From positions 10,075-74,074 of the forward strand of contig JBMNHZ010000005.1 in NCBI GenBank assembly GCA_050950645.1: a stretch of DNA of 64,000 nt, read 5' to 3'. The notes beneath the pieces were generated by a model that searched no databases, was not told where the DNA came from, and saw only the letters and a list, made by a program, of their open reading frames with translations. The translations under genes and the position numbers were made by a program. The DNA comes from BRH-c25 sp012519325 (GTDB lineage Bacteria; Bacillota; Clostridia; Lutisporales; Lutisporaceae). Below, in pieces: positions 8,246 through 17,188 of this stretch (position 1 is the first letter of the stretch; each line of letters starts with the position of its first letter).

Positions 8246-8977
8246 TTGTTAAATTTTATTGCCAAACCTTTAGGTATGTTGTTAAAGCTCATATTTGATT
8301 TTGTTGGAGACTATGGGTACTCAATAATTATTTTTACTATAATAACTAAGGTTCTCCTTCTTCCTATTAATATAAAGCAGACGGAATCCACCAAAAAAAT
8401 GAATGAATTGAATCCTAAAATGAAGGAGATACAGGAAAAGTACAAGAACGACAAAGAAAAAATGAATCAAAAACTAATGGAATTTTATAGGGAGAATAAT
8501 TATAATCCTGCATCAGGCTGTCTACCTGCGCTTATTCAAATGCCTATTTTATTTGCATTATTTTATGTTATACAGGATCCGGTTAAGTATGTATTCTTAG
8601 ATGCAGATATATATGCAAATATTTCAAAGAATTTGTGGTGGCTTACCGACCTTGGTAAACCAGAAATGTCAGCCACAGTGTTCAGAGTTGCGGGATTCGG
8701 AGTACCGATACTGGCGATATTGTCTGCCGGAACAACATATTTTCAAATGAAGATGGTAAGCGCCCCTAGAGGGAAGGCGGAAAAGGGAAAGCCAGATACG
8801 GCAGCGCAGACACAGAACATGATGACAAATATTATGCCAATAATGTTCGGATGGATTACGCTCAACGTTCCTTCGGGGCTTGCATTGTATTGGGTTGCAG
8901 GTAATATATTTACGATTATACAACAGTATTTTATGATGAAGCCGAAACCTCAGGATGCAAAAAAGGAGGAAAAATAG
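8246..8977 (+). CDS. yidC: Membrane protein insertase YidC/Oxa1 family
   Basis: Inserts and folds membrane proteins alone or with Sec. The 243 residues hold five likely membrane segments, and the family core includes the YGYSIIIFTIITKVLLLP segment, PALIQMPILFALFYVI and the last helix GLALYWVAGNIFTIIQQY. The charged groove residue, usually Arg in TII-R-LLLP, reads Lys here. There is no lipoprotein cysteine or long N-terminal signal, so this is a compact form. The start is a TTG at 8246 after a GGGGG ribosome-binding site. Confidence 0.93.
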   Translation: MLNFIAKPLGMLLKLIFDFVGDYGYSIIIFTIITKVLLLPINIKQTESTKKMNELNPKMKEIQEKYKNDKEKMNQKLMEFYRENNYNPASGCLPALIQMPILFALFYVIQDPVKYVFLDADIYANISKNLWWLTDLGKPEMSATVFRVAGFGVPILAILSAGTTYFQMKMVSAPRGKAEKGKPDTAAQTQNMMTNIMPIMFGWITLNVPSGLALYWVAGNIFTIIQQYFMMKPKPQDAKKEEK

Positions 8978-8979
8978 AT

Positions 8980-9672
8980 ATGATGATGGTGGAAAAAACG
9001 GCAAAAACCGTAGAAGAAGCTGTACGATCTGCTTTGGAGGAGCTAAAGACTGACAAGGAAAGTGTAGAAATTGAGATTATTGAACAGCCTGTTAAAGGAA
9101 TTTTCGGCATCATCGGATCTAAAAATGCCAGGGTCAGAGTAACCCTGAAAGAGAAGAAAATTACCGAGAAGATTGTTGAAAAGGAAATAGAAAAAACGGA
9201 GATCAGAATTACTGATTATATTCTGGAGAAGGAAAGGGCAAGAAAGTTTCTGAGAGATGTTTTGGAAGCCATGGATATAAAAGCTGAGATAAGGGTAAAA
9301 GATGTAAATGAAAGCTTATATATTAACCTTGCAGGTCCGAAGATGGGCGTAATAATCGGAAGAAGAGGGCAGACGCTGGATTCCCTTCAGTACTTGGTAA
9401 GCTTGGTGGTTAATAAGGATAAGGAAAGAGAAAGCTTTGTAAAGGTTATTATTGATACGGAGGATTACAGGAGAAAAAGGGAAGAAACCCTTAAGAGGCT
9501 TGCCAAAAGGCTGGCAGAAAAGGTTAAAAGAACAGGCAGAAAGGTAGAGCTTGAGCCTATGAATCCTTATGAGAGAAGGATAATACACTCTACACTTCAG
9601 GGAATAGAAGGAATAACTACTTTCAGTGAAGGGGAAGAGCCATACAGAAAGGTTATAATATCAAATAAATAG
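8980..9672 (+). CDS. khpB: RNA-binding protein Jag/KhpB
   Basis: Three domains are visible: a Jag_N region (TVEEAVRSALEELK, VKGIFGIIGSKNARV), a KH-type region with the GRRG loop (MGVIIGRRGQTLDSLQYLV) near residues 125-143, and a C-terminal R3H domain with NPYERRIIHSTLQ near 198-210. KhpB works with KhpA as an RNA chaperone linked to cell size and peptidoglycan synthesis. The coding sequence starts three bases after the yidC stop with AGGAGGA at 8964-8970. Confidence 0.95.
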   Translation: MMMVEKTAKTVEEAVRSALEELKTDKESVEIEIIEQPVKGIFGIIGSKNARVRVTLKEKKITEKIVEKEIEKTEIRITDYILEKERARKFLRDVLEAMDIKAEIRVKDVNESLYINLAGPKMGVIIGRRGQTLDSLQYLVSLVVNKDKERESFVKVIIDTEDYRRKREETLKRLAKRLAEKVKRTGRKVELEPMNPYERRIIHSTLQGIEGITTFSEGEEPYRKVIISNK

Positions 9673-9698
9673 AGAATTTTTTTAAATCATAAAGGATT

Positions 9699-9746
9699 GG
9701 GATATTGCAAGACTGCTTAATAAGTAGCTTTCGATATCCCTTTTTT
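9699..9746 (+). terminator. Intrinsic terminator of the rpmH-khpB operon
   Basis: The arms GGGATAT (from 9699) and ATATCCC (to 9740) close an imperfect hairpin followed by TTTTTT. Its stem and loop (ATATTGCAAGACTGCTTAA) resemble the terminators at 16874 and 41512. Confidence 0.85.
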
Positions 9747-9818
9747 CTTCAGGCTGAGAGGTTGCTCTAAAAAAGCCAGGAACCTCGACCGCTGCCGGAC
9801 GAAGTTCCTGCTCAATCA

Positions 9819-10020
9819 TTAGCCTATACCGCCTAAAACAAGACCCAATATGTATACCAGTATCGTTATGCTACAAAATACATATTTTCCCAAAGGTTCT
9901 ACCCATGTCCATACTTTGCCTTCGCGTCTGATTTGTATTTGTTTTGTTGCAAAACCCTTTCTGCAGACCCAGAAGAACATGATTGCGGAAACAATCGCAC
10001 CCAGAGGAACAATCTTATAC
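9819..10020 (-). pseudogene. C-terminal remnant of a sodium:neurotransmitter-symporter-type transporter
   Basis: About 65 residues remain, from KIVPLGAIVSAIMFFWVCR through GKVWTWVEPLGKYV and a last membrane helix ITILVYILGLVLGG. This is the end pattern of bacterial NSS-family amino-acid transporters. No start or upstream helices exist; the fragment is joined directly to the tryptophanase-like remnant at about 10020, so a deletion has removed the C-terminus of one gene and most of the other. NSS transporters commonly accompany tryptophanase or tyrosine phenol-lyase genes, which fits an ancestral aromatic amino-acid uptake and breakdown operon. Confidence 0.75.
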
Positions 10021-11012
10021 AAAGATGGCGTGTCCACCGACAAGATACTGGAAGGGTATCCCGTATTCAAGCAGTTTGTCTCCCAAATACTCAACCTGAC
10101 CGATTCTGTACTTCAGATAGTCATAATCCATGCCTTCGTAAAGGCCTACCGCAAGGGCTTCCAGATTCTCTTCCTGCCAACCCTCCGTACTGTCAGAAAA
10201 CCTTCATAAGGAATGACTCTTGTTTTTACTGCAGCGGATATTTCCTCATTATCCTTGACGCCAATCAAAACCGCCCATGTTTACAATTGCATCCTTTTTG
10301 GCGCTCATGGTAAAAGCATCTGCATAGCTGAAAAATTCCTTAACAATTTCATTAATCGACTTTCCTTTATACTTCTCTTCTCTCTCCTTTATGAAATATG
10401 CGTTTTCTGAGGTCAATTTCATATTTTCCATGGAAACCGGCTGGCCGCCAATGGCGTTATTGGTAATTGTCATTAGAATAAGACCGATTTTATCACTCCC
10501 GTAATCTTTAATCAATGCTTCCAACTTTTTTATATTCATATTTCCCTTGAAAGCGTGATAGGTGGAAGTATCTAATGCTTCGTCACATACGCAGTCCAGT
10601 GCCCTTCCTCCGGCAAGCCCGATATGAGCTCTGGTGGTGTCAAAAAACATGTTTGAAATTGCATACTGTCCCTCTCTTATTAGTGCAGGGAGCAATACTT
10701 TTTCTGCAGCTCTTCCCTGATGCACAGGTTGAATGTAATCATAGGCAAAAATATCCTTTCCGGCCTCTATCAGTTTGAAATAGCTGTCGCCGCCTGAATA
10801 GGACTCATCGCCTACCTCATTCCCGCCCATTGGTTATGGCTCATTGCGCCGGTACCGCTGTCTGTCTGGAAGTCAATCAGAACATCTTTTGATTTTAACA
10901 GGAATTCATTATAGTGCGCTTCTTTCAGTTTCTGAATTCTTTCCTCTTTTGTAGTCATTTTGATCGGTTCAACCATTTTTATCTTAAATGGTTCTGCTAT
11001 GTACTTTTTCAT
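10018..11012 (-). pseudogene. Degraded tryptophanase / tyrosine phenol-lyase
   Basis: Starts with a good AGGAGGT site and MKKYIAEPFKIKMVEPIK, then family blocks DVLIDFQTDSGTGAMS, GDESYSGGDSYFKL, VHQGRAAEK, GGQPVSMENMK, ENAYFIKEREEKYKG and the PLP-lysine block TMSAKKDAIVNMGGF. It is broken by a frameshift near 10826, an in-frame loss of about 20 codons between ENMK and ENAYF that removes the PLP-pyridine Asp block, further frameshifts near 10258 and 10160-10200, and truncation after GGHAIFV. The family cleaves Trp or Tyr to indole or phenol, pyruvate and ammonia. Which of the two enzymes it was cannot be settled; the N-terminal blocks look closer to tyrosine phenol-lyase. Confidence 0.88.
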
Positions 11013-11096
11013 TTTGTTACCTCCTATGTACAATATTTATTGTGGTGATAAAATTATTACCATATATGAGTAAGGCTAATTTTAGGGAGTGATTTG

Positions 11097-11738
11097 ATGG
11101 ACAGGTCGGAAGAAAGAAAAATAATAATGAATTCGTATTTGAATATTATGGATTTTTTGTCGCAGGCATACGGGAGTAACTGCGAGATTGTTTTACACTC
11201 AATTGAAGATAACAAAACTTCAATAATAGCAATAAGAAATGGAGAAATCAGCGGCAGAAAGGTCGGTGACGAGCTAAGCCTTGTAGGAAAAAGGTAAAAC
11301 AGATATATGGGGATGTGGGATACAGCGTAAACAAGCAGGAAATGTCCTATACCGGAAGAAGTATTAAATCCAATACATATTATATAAAAGATTCGACAGG
11401 AGTATTAATCGGCATATTGTGCATTAATTTTGACATTACCGCGGCCCAAAATGCAGTAAAATCACTGGAAGAGTTTATGGGTACTACAAAAAGCAGCGGA
11501 TTTGAAAATGATAAAAATACATCGGGCTCAATAAAGGACTTTACCATAAAGATTATTGAGGATATAATAAGGAATTCCAAAATTCCTACTAATAGAATGA
11601 CAACAAAAGAAAAAATAGAAATACTGAAATTGCTTAAGCAAAGAAGTTTTCAGGATTAAAGCAGCTACACGAATTGTAGCAAAATATTTGAATTCTTCAG
11701 AAACAAGCATTTACAGATATTTAAAAGAACTTGAATAA
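11097..11738 (+). pseudogene. Frameshifted YheO-type PAS/HTH transcriptional regulator
   Basis: Three reading-frame pieces reconstruct one regulator. The first (from ATG 11097) carries the YheO PAS-like domain (IVLHSIEDNKTSIIAIRNGE). The second (about 11290-11659) has KSNTYYIKDSTGVLIGILCIN and a linker ending MTTKEKIEILKLLKQRSF. The third restores an HTH end, FRIKAATRIVAKYLNSSE and SIYRYLKELE, to the stop at 11738. Shifts occur at an A-run near 11288-11292 and a T-run near 11647. YheO-like regulators often lie divergent from tryptophanase-type genes; both sides are dead here. Confidence 0.85.
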
Positions 11739-11771
11739 ATCCGGAATATGTAGAAAACAAGATTTGCCGCA

Positions 11772-11810
11772 AGGCCTGCTGGCTCAATAACAGCAGGCCT
11801 GATATTTTAT
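11772..11810 (+). terminator. Hairpin after the YheO-type pseudogene
   Basis: A perfect 10-bp stem AGGCCTGCTG (11772-11781) / CAGCAGGCCT (11791-11800) with a 9-base loop, followed by a weak T-rich tract GATATTTTAT. Confidence 0.6.
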
Positions 11811-11942
11811 ATATCATAAGCAAATATGCCTTAATTATTCTCAATCAGATTAGATTTTGTTTCCAATATTTTTTACAGTAATATATAATAACATAGTAAA
11901 CAATAATAAATATGACACAGCCGTCTTAAAGGAGAGAGTTTT

Positions 11943-13322
11943 ATGCTGGATAATACGATAGCTGCAATAGCTACTGCTCCGGGAGAAGCCGGGATAGGAA
12001 TTGTGAGAGTAAGCGGAGACAAATCCATAGATATATTAAAAAAAGTATTCAAACCAAAAAGAGATATTGATATAGAAGATATACCTTCAAGGATGATGGT
12101 ATATGGCTATGCTGTTGACAGTAATGGGGAGACTCTCGATGAGGTTCTTGCCGTTATTATGCGGAAGCCTTACTCATATACCATGGAGGATGTTGTTGAA
12201 CTGCACTGTCATGGAGGTATTGTTCCTGTCAGAAGGATAATGGAGGAAGTTTTGAAAAACGGAGCCGATATTGCCGAGCCGGGGGAATTTACAAAGCGTG
12301 CTTTTCTAAACGGAAGAATAGATCTTGCGCAGGCGGAAGCAGTTATTGATATAATCACCGCAAAGACGGAAACGGGACTGGATGCAGCATTGAATCAGCT
12401 AGAGGGAGAGCTGTCAAAAGAGATAAAAAATATCATGGAAAAGTTTCTTTCTATGCTGGCACATATAGAGGCTTCAATAGATTTTCCCGAGCATGATGTG
12501 GAAGAGGTTACGGTGGCTAATATTAAAAACCTGCTATTAGAAACAAAAACTTCAATTATAAAGCTGACGGAATCCTTCAATGAAGGTAAAATCATCAGGG
12601 ATGGCTTGGGCACAGCAATAATTGGGCGTCCTAATGTTGGCAAGTCATCTCTTCTGAATGTTCTTTTGAGGGAAAACCGAGCCATAGTAACTGAGATTCC
12701 GGGAACAACAAGGGATATAATTGAAGAATATCTTAATATAGGGGGAGTACTGGTAAGACTTATTGATACTGCAGGAATCAGAGAGTCTGAGGATATAGTT
12801 GAACGAATAGGGGTGGAAAGGACAAAAGAAGCTATCAATAATTCAGATCTTGTAATATTGGTATTGGATGCGTCTGATGAACTGCAGCCGGAAGATAGTG
12901 AGATTATTGACCTGGTAAGAGATAAAAAAGTACTGGCCGCATTGAACAAAACAGACCTGGGGTCTGTTATAGAAGAGAAGTTTTTGGAAAACCAGCTTGG
13001 AGCAGATAATATAATAAAAATGTCGGTAAAGAACCAAACTGGCATAGATAAGCTGGAAGAAAGGATTAAGGACTTGGTATATCATGGAAAGCTAAGCATA
13101 GGTAAAAACAAAATAATTACCAATATAAGGCATAAAAATCTTCTGGACAAGGCGTTGGAGAGTATCGAAAGGGCTTTATTGTCAATAGAGAATAATGTAC
13201 CTGTTGACTTGATATCAGTGGATATCAGGGAAGCGTGGAACAGTCTTGGTGCAATAACAGGCGATACCGTCGAGGAAGATATCGTGAAAGAGATATTTAG
13301 TAAGTTCTGTATAGGAAAATAG
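11943..13322 (+). CDS. mnmE: tRNA modification GTPase MnmE
   Basis: With MnmG it installs the aminomethyl-type group at uridine 34 of tRNAs reading two-family codons. The 459 residues show the N-terminal folate-binding domain (MLDNTIAAIATAPGEAGIGI), a helical domain, the inserted G domain with P-loop GRPNVGKSS near 225, DTAG and NKTD, and the C-terminal CIGK with the catalytic cysteine. The start ATG is preceded by AAAGGAGAGAG. A TATAAT-like -10 lies at 11884-11889 with only a weak -35. mnmG follows after 10 bases. Confidence 0.98.
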   Translation: MLDNTIAAIATAPGEAGIGIVRVSGDKSIDILKKVFKPKRDIDIEDIPSRMMVYGYAVDSNGETLDEVLAVIMRKPYSYTMEDVVELHCHGGIVPVRRIMEEVLKNGADIAEPGEFTKRAFLNGRIDLAQAEAVIDIITAKTETGLDAALNQLEGELSKEIKNIMEKFLSMLAHIEASIDFPEHDVEEVTVANIKNLLLETKTSIIKLTESFNEGKIIRDGLGTAIIGRPNVGKSSLLNVLLRENRAIVTEIPGTTRDIIEEYLNIGGVLVRLIDTAGIRESEDIVERIGVERTKEAINNSDLVILVLDASDELQPEDSEIIDLVRDKKVLAALNKTDLGSVIEEKFLENQLGADNIIKMSVKNQTGIDKLEERIKDLVYHGKLSIGKNKIITNIRHKNLLDKALESIERALLSIENNVPVDLISVDIREAWNSLGAITGDTVEEDIVKEIFSKFCIGK

Positions 13323-13332
13323 AGGTGTGAGT

Positions 13333-15246
13333 ATGGAATATACAGCAGGAAAATATGATATTGTAGTAATTGGAGCAGGACATGCCGGCAGTGAGGCTGC
13401 ACTGGCATGTGCAAGACTGGGAATGAAAACCCTGGTTACTGCAATAAATTTAGACAGTATAGCATTGCTTGCATGTAATCCTTCTATTGGAGGCCCTGCA
13501 AAAGGGAATCTTGTAAGAGAGATAGATGCATTAGGCGGAGAAATGGGTAAGAATATTGATAAAACAATGCTTCAAATAAGAATGCTTAATACCAAGAAGG
13601 GGCCTGCCGTAAGAGCATTGAGAGCTCAGGTCGATAAAAAGCTGTATCAGGATAGAATGAAAAGAGCAATTGAGAATCAAGAAAACCTTCATATTAAACA
13701 GGCGGAAATTACTAGGATTATTGTGGAAAATGAGCGGGTAAAAGGAGTAGTTACAAGTCTGGGAGCAGTATTTGAATGCCAATCCGTGATTTTGGCTACA
13801 GGAGTATACCTAAAAGGAAAAATAGTGATTGGCGAGATAAGCTATGATGGAGGTCCTAACGGACTGTTTCCGGCTGCAAAGCTCTCCGAAAGCCTTGAGG
13901 CTTTAGGAATAAAGCTGATGAGGTTTAAAACGGGGACTCCGGCCAGAATAGACGGTAAGACGGTGGATTTCAGGAAGATGATCGAACAGCCAGGGGATAG
14001 AGATATAAATACATTTTCCTTTATGACAGGAGATATGAATCTGGATCAATTATCTTGCTATCTTACATATACAAATAAAGGGACCCATGATATAATCCGG
14101 AAGAATCTCCACAGGTCTCCTCTTTATACAGGGGATATAGTAGGAGTCGGCCCCCGGTATTGTCCTTCCATAGAAACAAAGATTATGTTTTTTCCGGATA
14201 GGGAGGAGCATCAGATATTTATAGAACCGGAAGGGCTTAATACCATAGAAATGTACGTGCAGGGATTATCCTCCAGCTTGCCGGAGGATGTGCAGCTCGA
14301 TGTTCTTCATAGTGTAAGAGGCTTGGAAAACTGTCATATGATGAGAACGGCTTATGCTATTGAATATGATTGCATTGATCCGACTCAACTGCAATTGAGT
14401 CTTGAGCACAAGCGAATATCAGGTTTGTTTTTTGCCGGTCAGATAAACGGCACTTCCGGTTATGAAGAAGCTGCAGCTCAAGGAATAATAGCAGGAATTA
14501 ATGCAGTCCAGAAGCTTAAAGGCAAGGAACCTTTGATTTTAGACAGGTCGGAGGCTTATATAGGAGTACTTATTGATGATCTTGTTACAAAAGGAACCAA
14601 TGAACCATACCGGATTATGACTTCAAAGGCTGAATACAGGCTTATTCTAAGGCAGGATAATGCTGATCTTAGACTTACACAGAAAGGGTATGATATAGGC
14701 CTGGTATCCGAAGAGAGATATAAGAGGTATATTGAAAAGAAGAACAACATAGAAAAAGAAATAGACCGGTTGAAAAGAAAGAATATTTCAATGACGGAGA
14801 ATATAAGAAATTTCTTGATAAAAAGAAAAAGTGCAGAGATAAAAGGAGGCATAAGCCTGTATGAACTTTTAAAAAGGCCTGAGATAGAATACAGTTCTTT
14901 GAAAGAGATTGATGAAGAAATGCCTGAACTGGATAGAGAAACTGCCGAAGAAATAGAAATAATGATAAAATATGAGGGATATATCAAAAAGCAGCTGAAG
15001 CAGGTTGAACAATTCAAAAAACTGGAAACAAAGAAAATACCCGGTAATATTGATTTTGCAGATATTAGGGGACTTTCCACGGAGGCAAGACAAAAGCTTC
15101 AAGATATCAGCCCCGAGAACCTGGGTCAGGCCTCCAGGATTTCCGGAGTATCTCCGGCAGATGTATCGGTACTTATGGTATATCTGGAACAGATGAGAAG
15201 GGGCCAAGGGGGTGACCAGTCTGGAAAACAGGAAGATACTAATTGA
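13333..15246 (+). CDS. mnmG: tRNA uridine 5-carboxymethylaminomethyl modification enzyme MnmG
   Basis: FAD- and NADH-using partner of MnmE. The Rossmann motif VVIGAGHAGSEAA is at the N-terminus. The family signatures GGPAKGNLVREIDALGGEMG, RTAYAIEYDCIDP and the C-terminal helical domain (YEGYIKKQLKQVEQFKKLE, then RQKLQDISPENLGQASRISG) are intact, and the length of about 637 residues is standard. The ATG at 13333 is chosen because an AGAGGTG site ends six bases upstream; the GTG at 13327 lies inside that site. It overlaps the start of rsmG by 35 bases, indicating translational coupling. Confidence 0.98.
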   Translation: MEYTAGKYDIVVIGAGHAGSEAALACARLGMKTLVTAINLDSIALLACNPSIGGPAKGNLVREIDALGGEMGKNIDKTMLQIRMLNTKKGPAVRALRAQVDKKLYQDRMKRAIENQENLHIKQAEITRIIVENERVKGVVTSLGAVFECQSVILATGVYLKGKIVIGEISYDGGPNGLFPAAKLSESLEALGIKLMRFKTGTPARIDGKTVDFRKMIEQPGDRDINTFSFMTGDMNLDQLSCYLTYTNKGTHDIIRKNLHRSPLYTGDIVGVGPRYCPSIETKIMFFPDREEHQIFIEPEGLNTIEMYVQGLSSSLPEDVQLDVLHSVRGLENCHMMRTAYAIEYDCIDPTQLQLSLEHKRISGLFFAGQINGTSGYEEAAAQGIIAGINAVQKLKGKEPLILDRSEAYIGVLIDDLVTKGTNEPYRIMTSKAEYRLILRQDNADLRLTQKGYDIGLVSEERYKRYIEKKNNIEKEIDRLKRKNISMTENIRNFLIKRKSAEIKGGISLYELLKRPEIEYSSLKEIDEEMPELDRETAEEIEIMIKYEGYIKKQLKQVEQFKKLETKKIPGNIDFADIRGLSTEARQKLQDISPENLGQASRISGVSPADVSVLMVYLEQMRRGQGGDQSGKQEDTN

Positions 15247-15940
15247 CGGACTTTTGGAGTTGGGTATTGATCCGGCAAAGGAAAAGGTGGATAAGCTTAT
15301 AGCCTTTAAGGAAATTATGTTGAAGTGGAATGAAAAGGTGAACTTAACGGCAATTACTGAAGAAAAGGAAATATTCATCAAACACTTTCTTGATTCGGCT
15401 ACTTGTCTGTCTACAGGATATATAAAAGAAGGCATGAGGATAATAGATGTTGGAACCGGTGCAGGTTTTCCCGGGATTCCCATAATGATTCTAAAAAATG
15501 GTCTCAAAATGACACTTCTTGATTCTCTTAACAAAAGGATAAAATATTTGAACGAAGCGGTTGGAAAGCTGGGATTAGGAGATATCACTACTGTTCACGG
15601 AAGGGCGGAGGAAGCAGGCAGCAGCGCAGCTCACAGGGAGTGTTACCATATCGTTCTGTCCAGAGCAGTGGCATCAATGAACGTTTTATGCGAGTACTGC
15701 CTTCCTCTTGCGGAGGTCGGAGGATATTTTCTATGTCAAAAAGGTCCGGATATAGAAGAGGAAATGAGAAATGCCTTAACGGCAATAAAAACTCTTGGAG
15801 GAACGGTAAAGGAGGTAAAAGAGTATAAACTGCCTTTTAGTGATATCAGGCACAATATAATAATTATCGAGAAGGTTTCGGCAACCCCGACAAAATACCC
15901 AAGAAAGCCCGGCAAACCTGCAGCAAATCCGATAAAATAG
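15212..15940 (+). CDS. rsmG: 16S rRNA (guanine527-N7)-methyltransferase RsmG
   Basis: SAM-dependent methyltransferase acting on the 16S rRNA 530 loop. Family motifs present are KWNEKVNLTAI near residue 38, the SAM-binding DVGTGAGFPGIPIMIL near 77-92 and LSRAVASM further on. The start is a GTG at 15212 inside the mnmG 3' end, as is usual for this pair. The C-terminal tail after IIIIEKV is rich in Pro, Lys and Ala (TPTKYPRKPGKPAANP) and looks disordered. Confidence 0.96.
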   Translation: MTSLENRKILIDGLLELGIDPAKEKVDKLIAFKEIMLKWNEKVNLTAITEEKEIFIKHFLDSATCLSTGYIKEGMRIIDVGTGAGFPGIPIMILKNGLKMTLLDSLNKRIKYLNEAVGKLGLGDITTVHGRAEEAGSSAAHRECYHIVLSRAVASMNVLCEYCLPLAEVGGYFLCQKGPDIEEEMRNALTAIKTLGGTVKEVKEYKLPFSDIRHNIIIIEKVSATPTKYPRKPGKPAANPIK

Positions 15941-16063
15941 TAAAAAAAGCCGGAAATTTGTAATATAAAAACGGATGAAATAGAGTAAAATCAACCCTTT
16001 AGAGGCAGGAAGTCAGAGGGTTATGGCGAATATGTTAATATAAATTGTGTGGTAGGGAGGGGA

Positions 16064-16867
16064 ATGAGAGATTTGAGTGATAGTAAGGTAATAATCAGTA
16101 TACCGATTGATGAAATAGCTCCAAACCCATATCAGCCCAGAAAAGAATTCAATGGATCATCCCTGGAGGATTTGGCTGCCTCAATTAAGGAATATGGTGT
16201 ACTTCAACCTATTAATGTCAGAAAAATAGGAGAAAGAGGCTATGAACTGATTTCAGGTGAGAGAAGGCTTAGAGCATCAAAACTTGCGGGAGAAAGTCAT
16301 ATACCGGCATTAATTATAGAAGTTATTGAACAGGATTCTGCTGTTATTGCACTTATAGAGAATCTTCAAAGGGAAGATTTAAATTTCATAGAAGAAGCAG
16401 AAGGTTATTATAATCTGATAAATGATCATGGAATGACCCAGGAAGAGCTTGCCAGGAAGGTAGGCAAAAAGCAATCCACTATAGCCAATAAACTACGACT
16501 TTTAAAGCTTAAGGACAGTATTAAGAAAAAAGTGTTGGAGAATGAACTGACAGAAAGACATGCAAGAGCACTGCTTAAGCTTCCGGACGATACCCTGCAG
16601 GAGAAAGCACTTAATAGAATTATAAAAAGGAACCTTAATGTTAAAAAGACTGAGGAACTGGTTGAGAAGATGCTTGATGAAGTGGCAGCATCAGCAGAGA
16701 AGCCTAAGAAAAAAAGAATCAAAGGGAAAATGAACTATAATATATATATAAATACTCTAAAAAATGCCTGCAAGGAGATGCTGAAAGCGGGCTGTCGAGT
16801 TGAATACAATCAGATTGACAGAGGGGAGCTTATTGAGGTAACAGTAAAAATACCAAAAAATATTTAA
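16064..16867 (+). CDS. noc: Nucleoid occlusion protein Noc (ParB paralogue)
   Basis: ParB-like CTPase/DNA-binding protein that in Bacillus binds NBS sites and blocks FtsZ assembly over the nucleoid. Visible are PNPYQPRKEF, the CTP-binding GERRLRASKLAG and ENLQREDLNFIEEAEGY, and the HTH GKKQSTIANKLRLLKL followed by LTERHARALL. At the four positions known to switch specificity between ParB and Noc this protein shows Gln, Lys, Lys and Arg, the Noc set. The start is an ATG close behind GGGAGG; a downstream TTG at 16073 is an alternative. It is the last gene before a strong terminator. Confidence 0.93.
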   Translation: MRDLSDSKVIISIPIDEIAPNPYQPRKEFNGSSLEDLAASIKEYGVLQPINVRKIGERGYELISGERRLRASKLAGESHIPALIIEVIEQDSAVIALIENLQREDLNFIEEAEGYYNLINDHGMTQEELARKVGKKQSTIANKLRLLKLKDSIKKKVLENELTERHARALLKLPDDTLQEKALNRIIKRNLNVKKTEELVEKMLDEVAASAEKPKKKRIKGKMNYNIYINTLKNACKEMLKAGCRVEYNQIDRGELIEVTVKIPKNI

Positions 16868-16873
16868 TTTCAG

Positions 16874-16920
16874 GAGTATCGCAAAACTGCTTAACAAAAA
16901 GTTTGCGATACTCTTTTTTT
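16874..16920 (+). terminator. Bidirectional intrinsic terminator between noc and the UPF0016 gene
   Basis: A 13-bp stem (GAGTATCGCAAA... against ...TTTGCGATACTC, ending at 16913) followed by seven Ts. It serves noc on the plus strand and, since the convergent gene ends at 16919, probably that gene too. The loop CTGCTTAAC matches the terminators at 9699 and 41512. Confidence 0.9.
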
Positions 16921-17188
16921 ATATATTCCCTCTCAGTATCAATAGACCCATTACTATGAATAAAACCCCTGCTGCATTTTGAATATAATGAGGAGGAACA
17001 TGCTTAGTAATATAAGCTCCGGCAAATACTCCCAAAAAGGAAGAACATATCAGAGCCAGGCATGAACCAATGAAAACTGACATTATAGAATTTGATTTTG
17101 CAGAGAACAGCATTATTGCCAGCTGTGTTTTATCACCTAGCTCGGCAATGAAAACAAGAAAAAATGTATATAATATAGTTTTTATCAT
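16919..17188 (-). CDS. Single-domain UPF0016/GDT1-family membrane protein, putative Mn2+/Ca2+ exporter
   Basis: An 89-residue membrane protein with three predicted helices and one copy of the family motif in VFIAELGDKTQLAIMLF. The family (TMEM165/Gdt1) exchanges Mn2+ or Ca2+ for protons and usually carries two such motifs in one chain. One copy here implies a homo-oligomer or a partner encoded elsewhere, since no second half-gene is adjacent. The ATG at 17188 follows an AGGGGGG ribosome-binding site. No metal riboswitch could be recognised upstream. Confidence 0.8.
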   Translation of the reverse strand: MIKTILYTFFLVFIAELGDKTQLAIMLFSAKSNSIMSVFIGSCLALICSSFLGVFAGAYITKHVPPHYIQNAAGVLFIVMGLLILRGNI

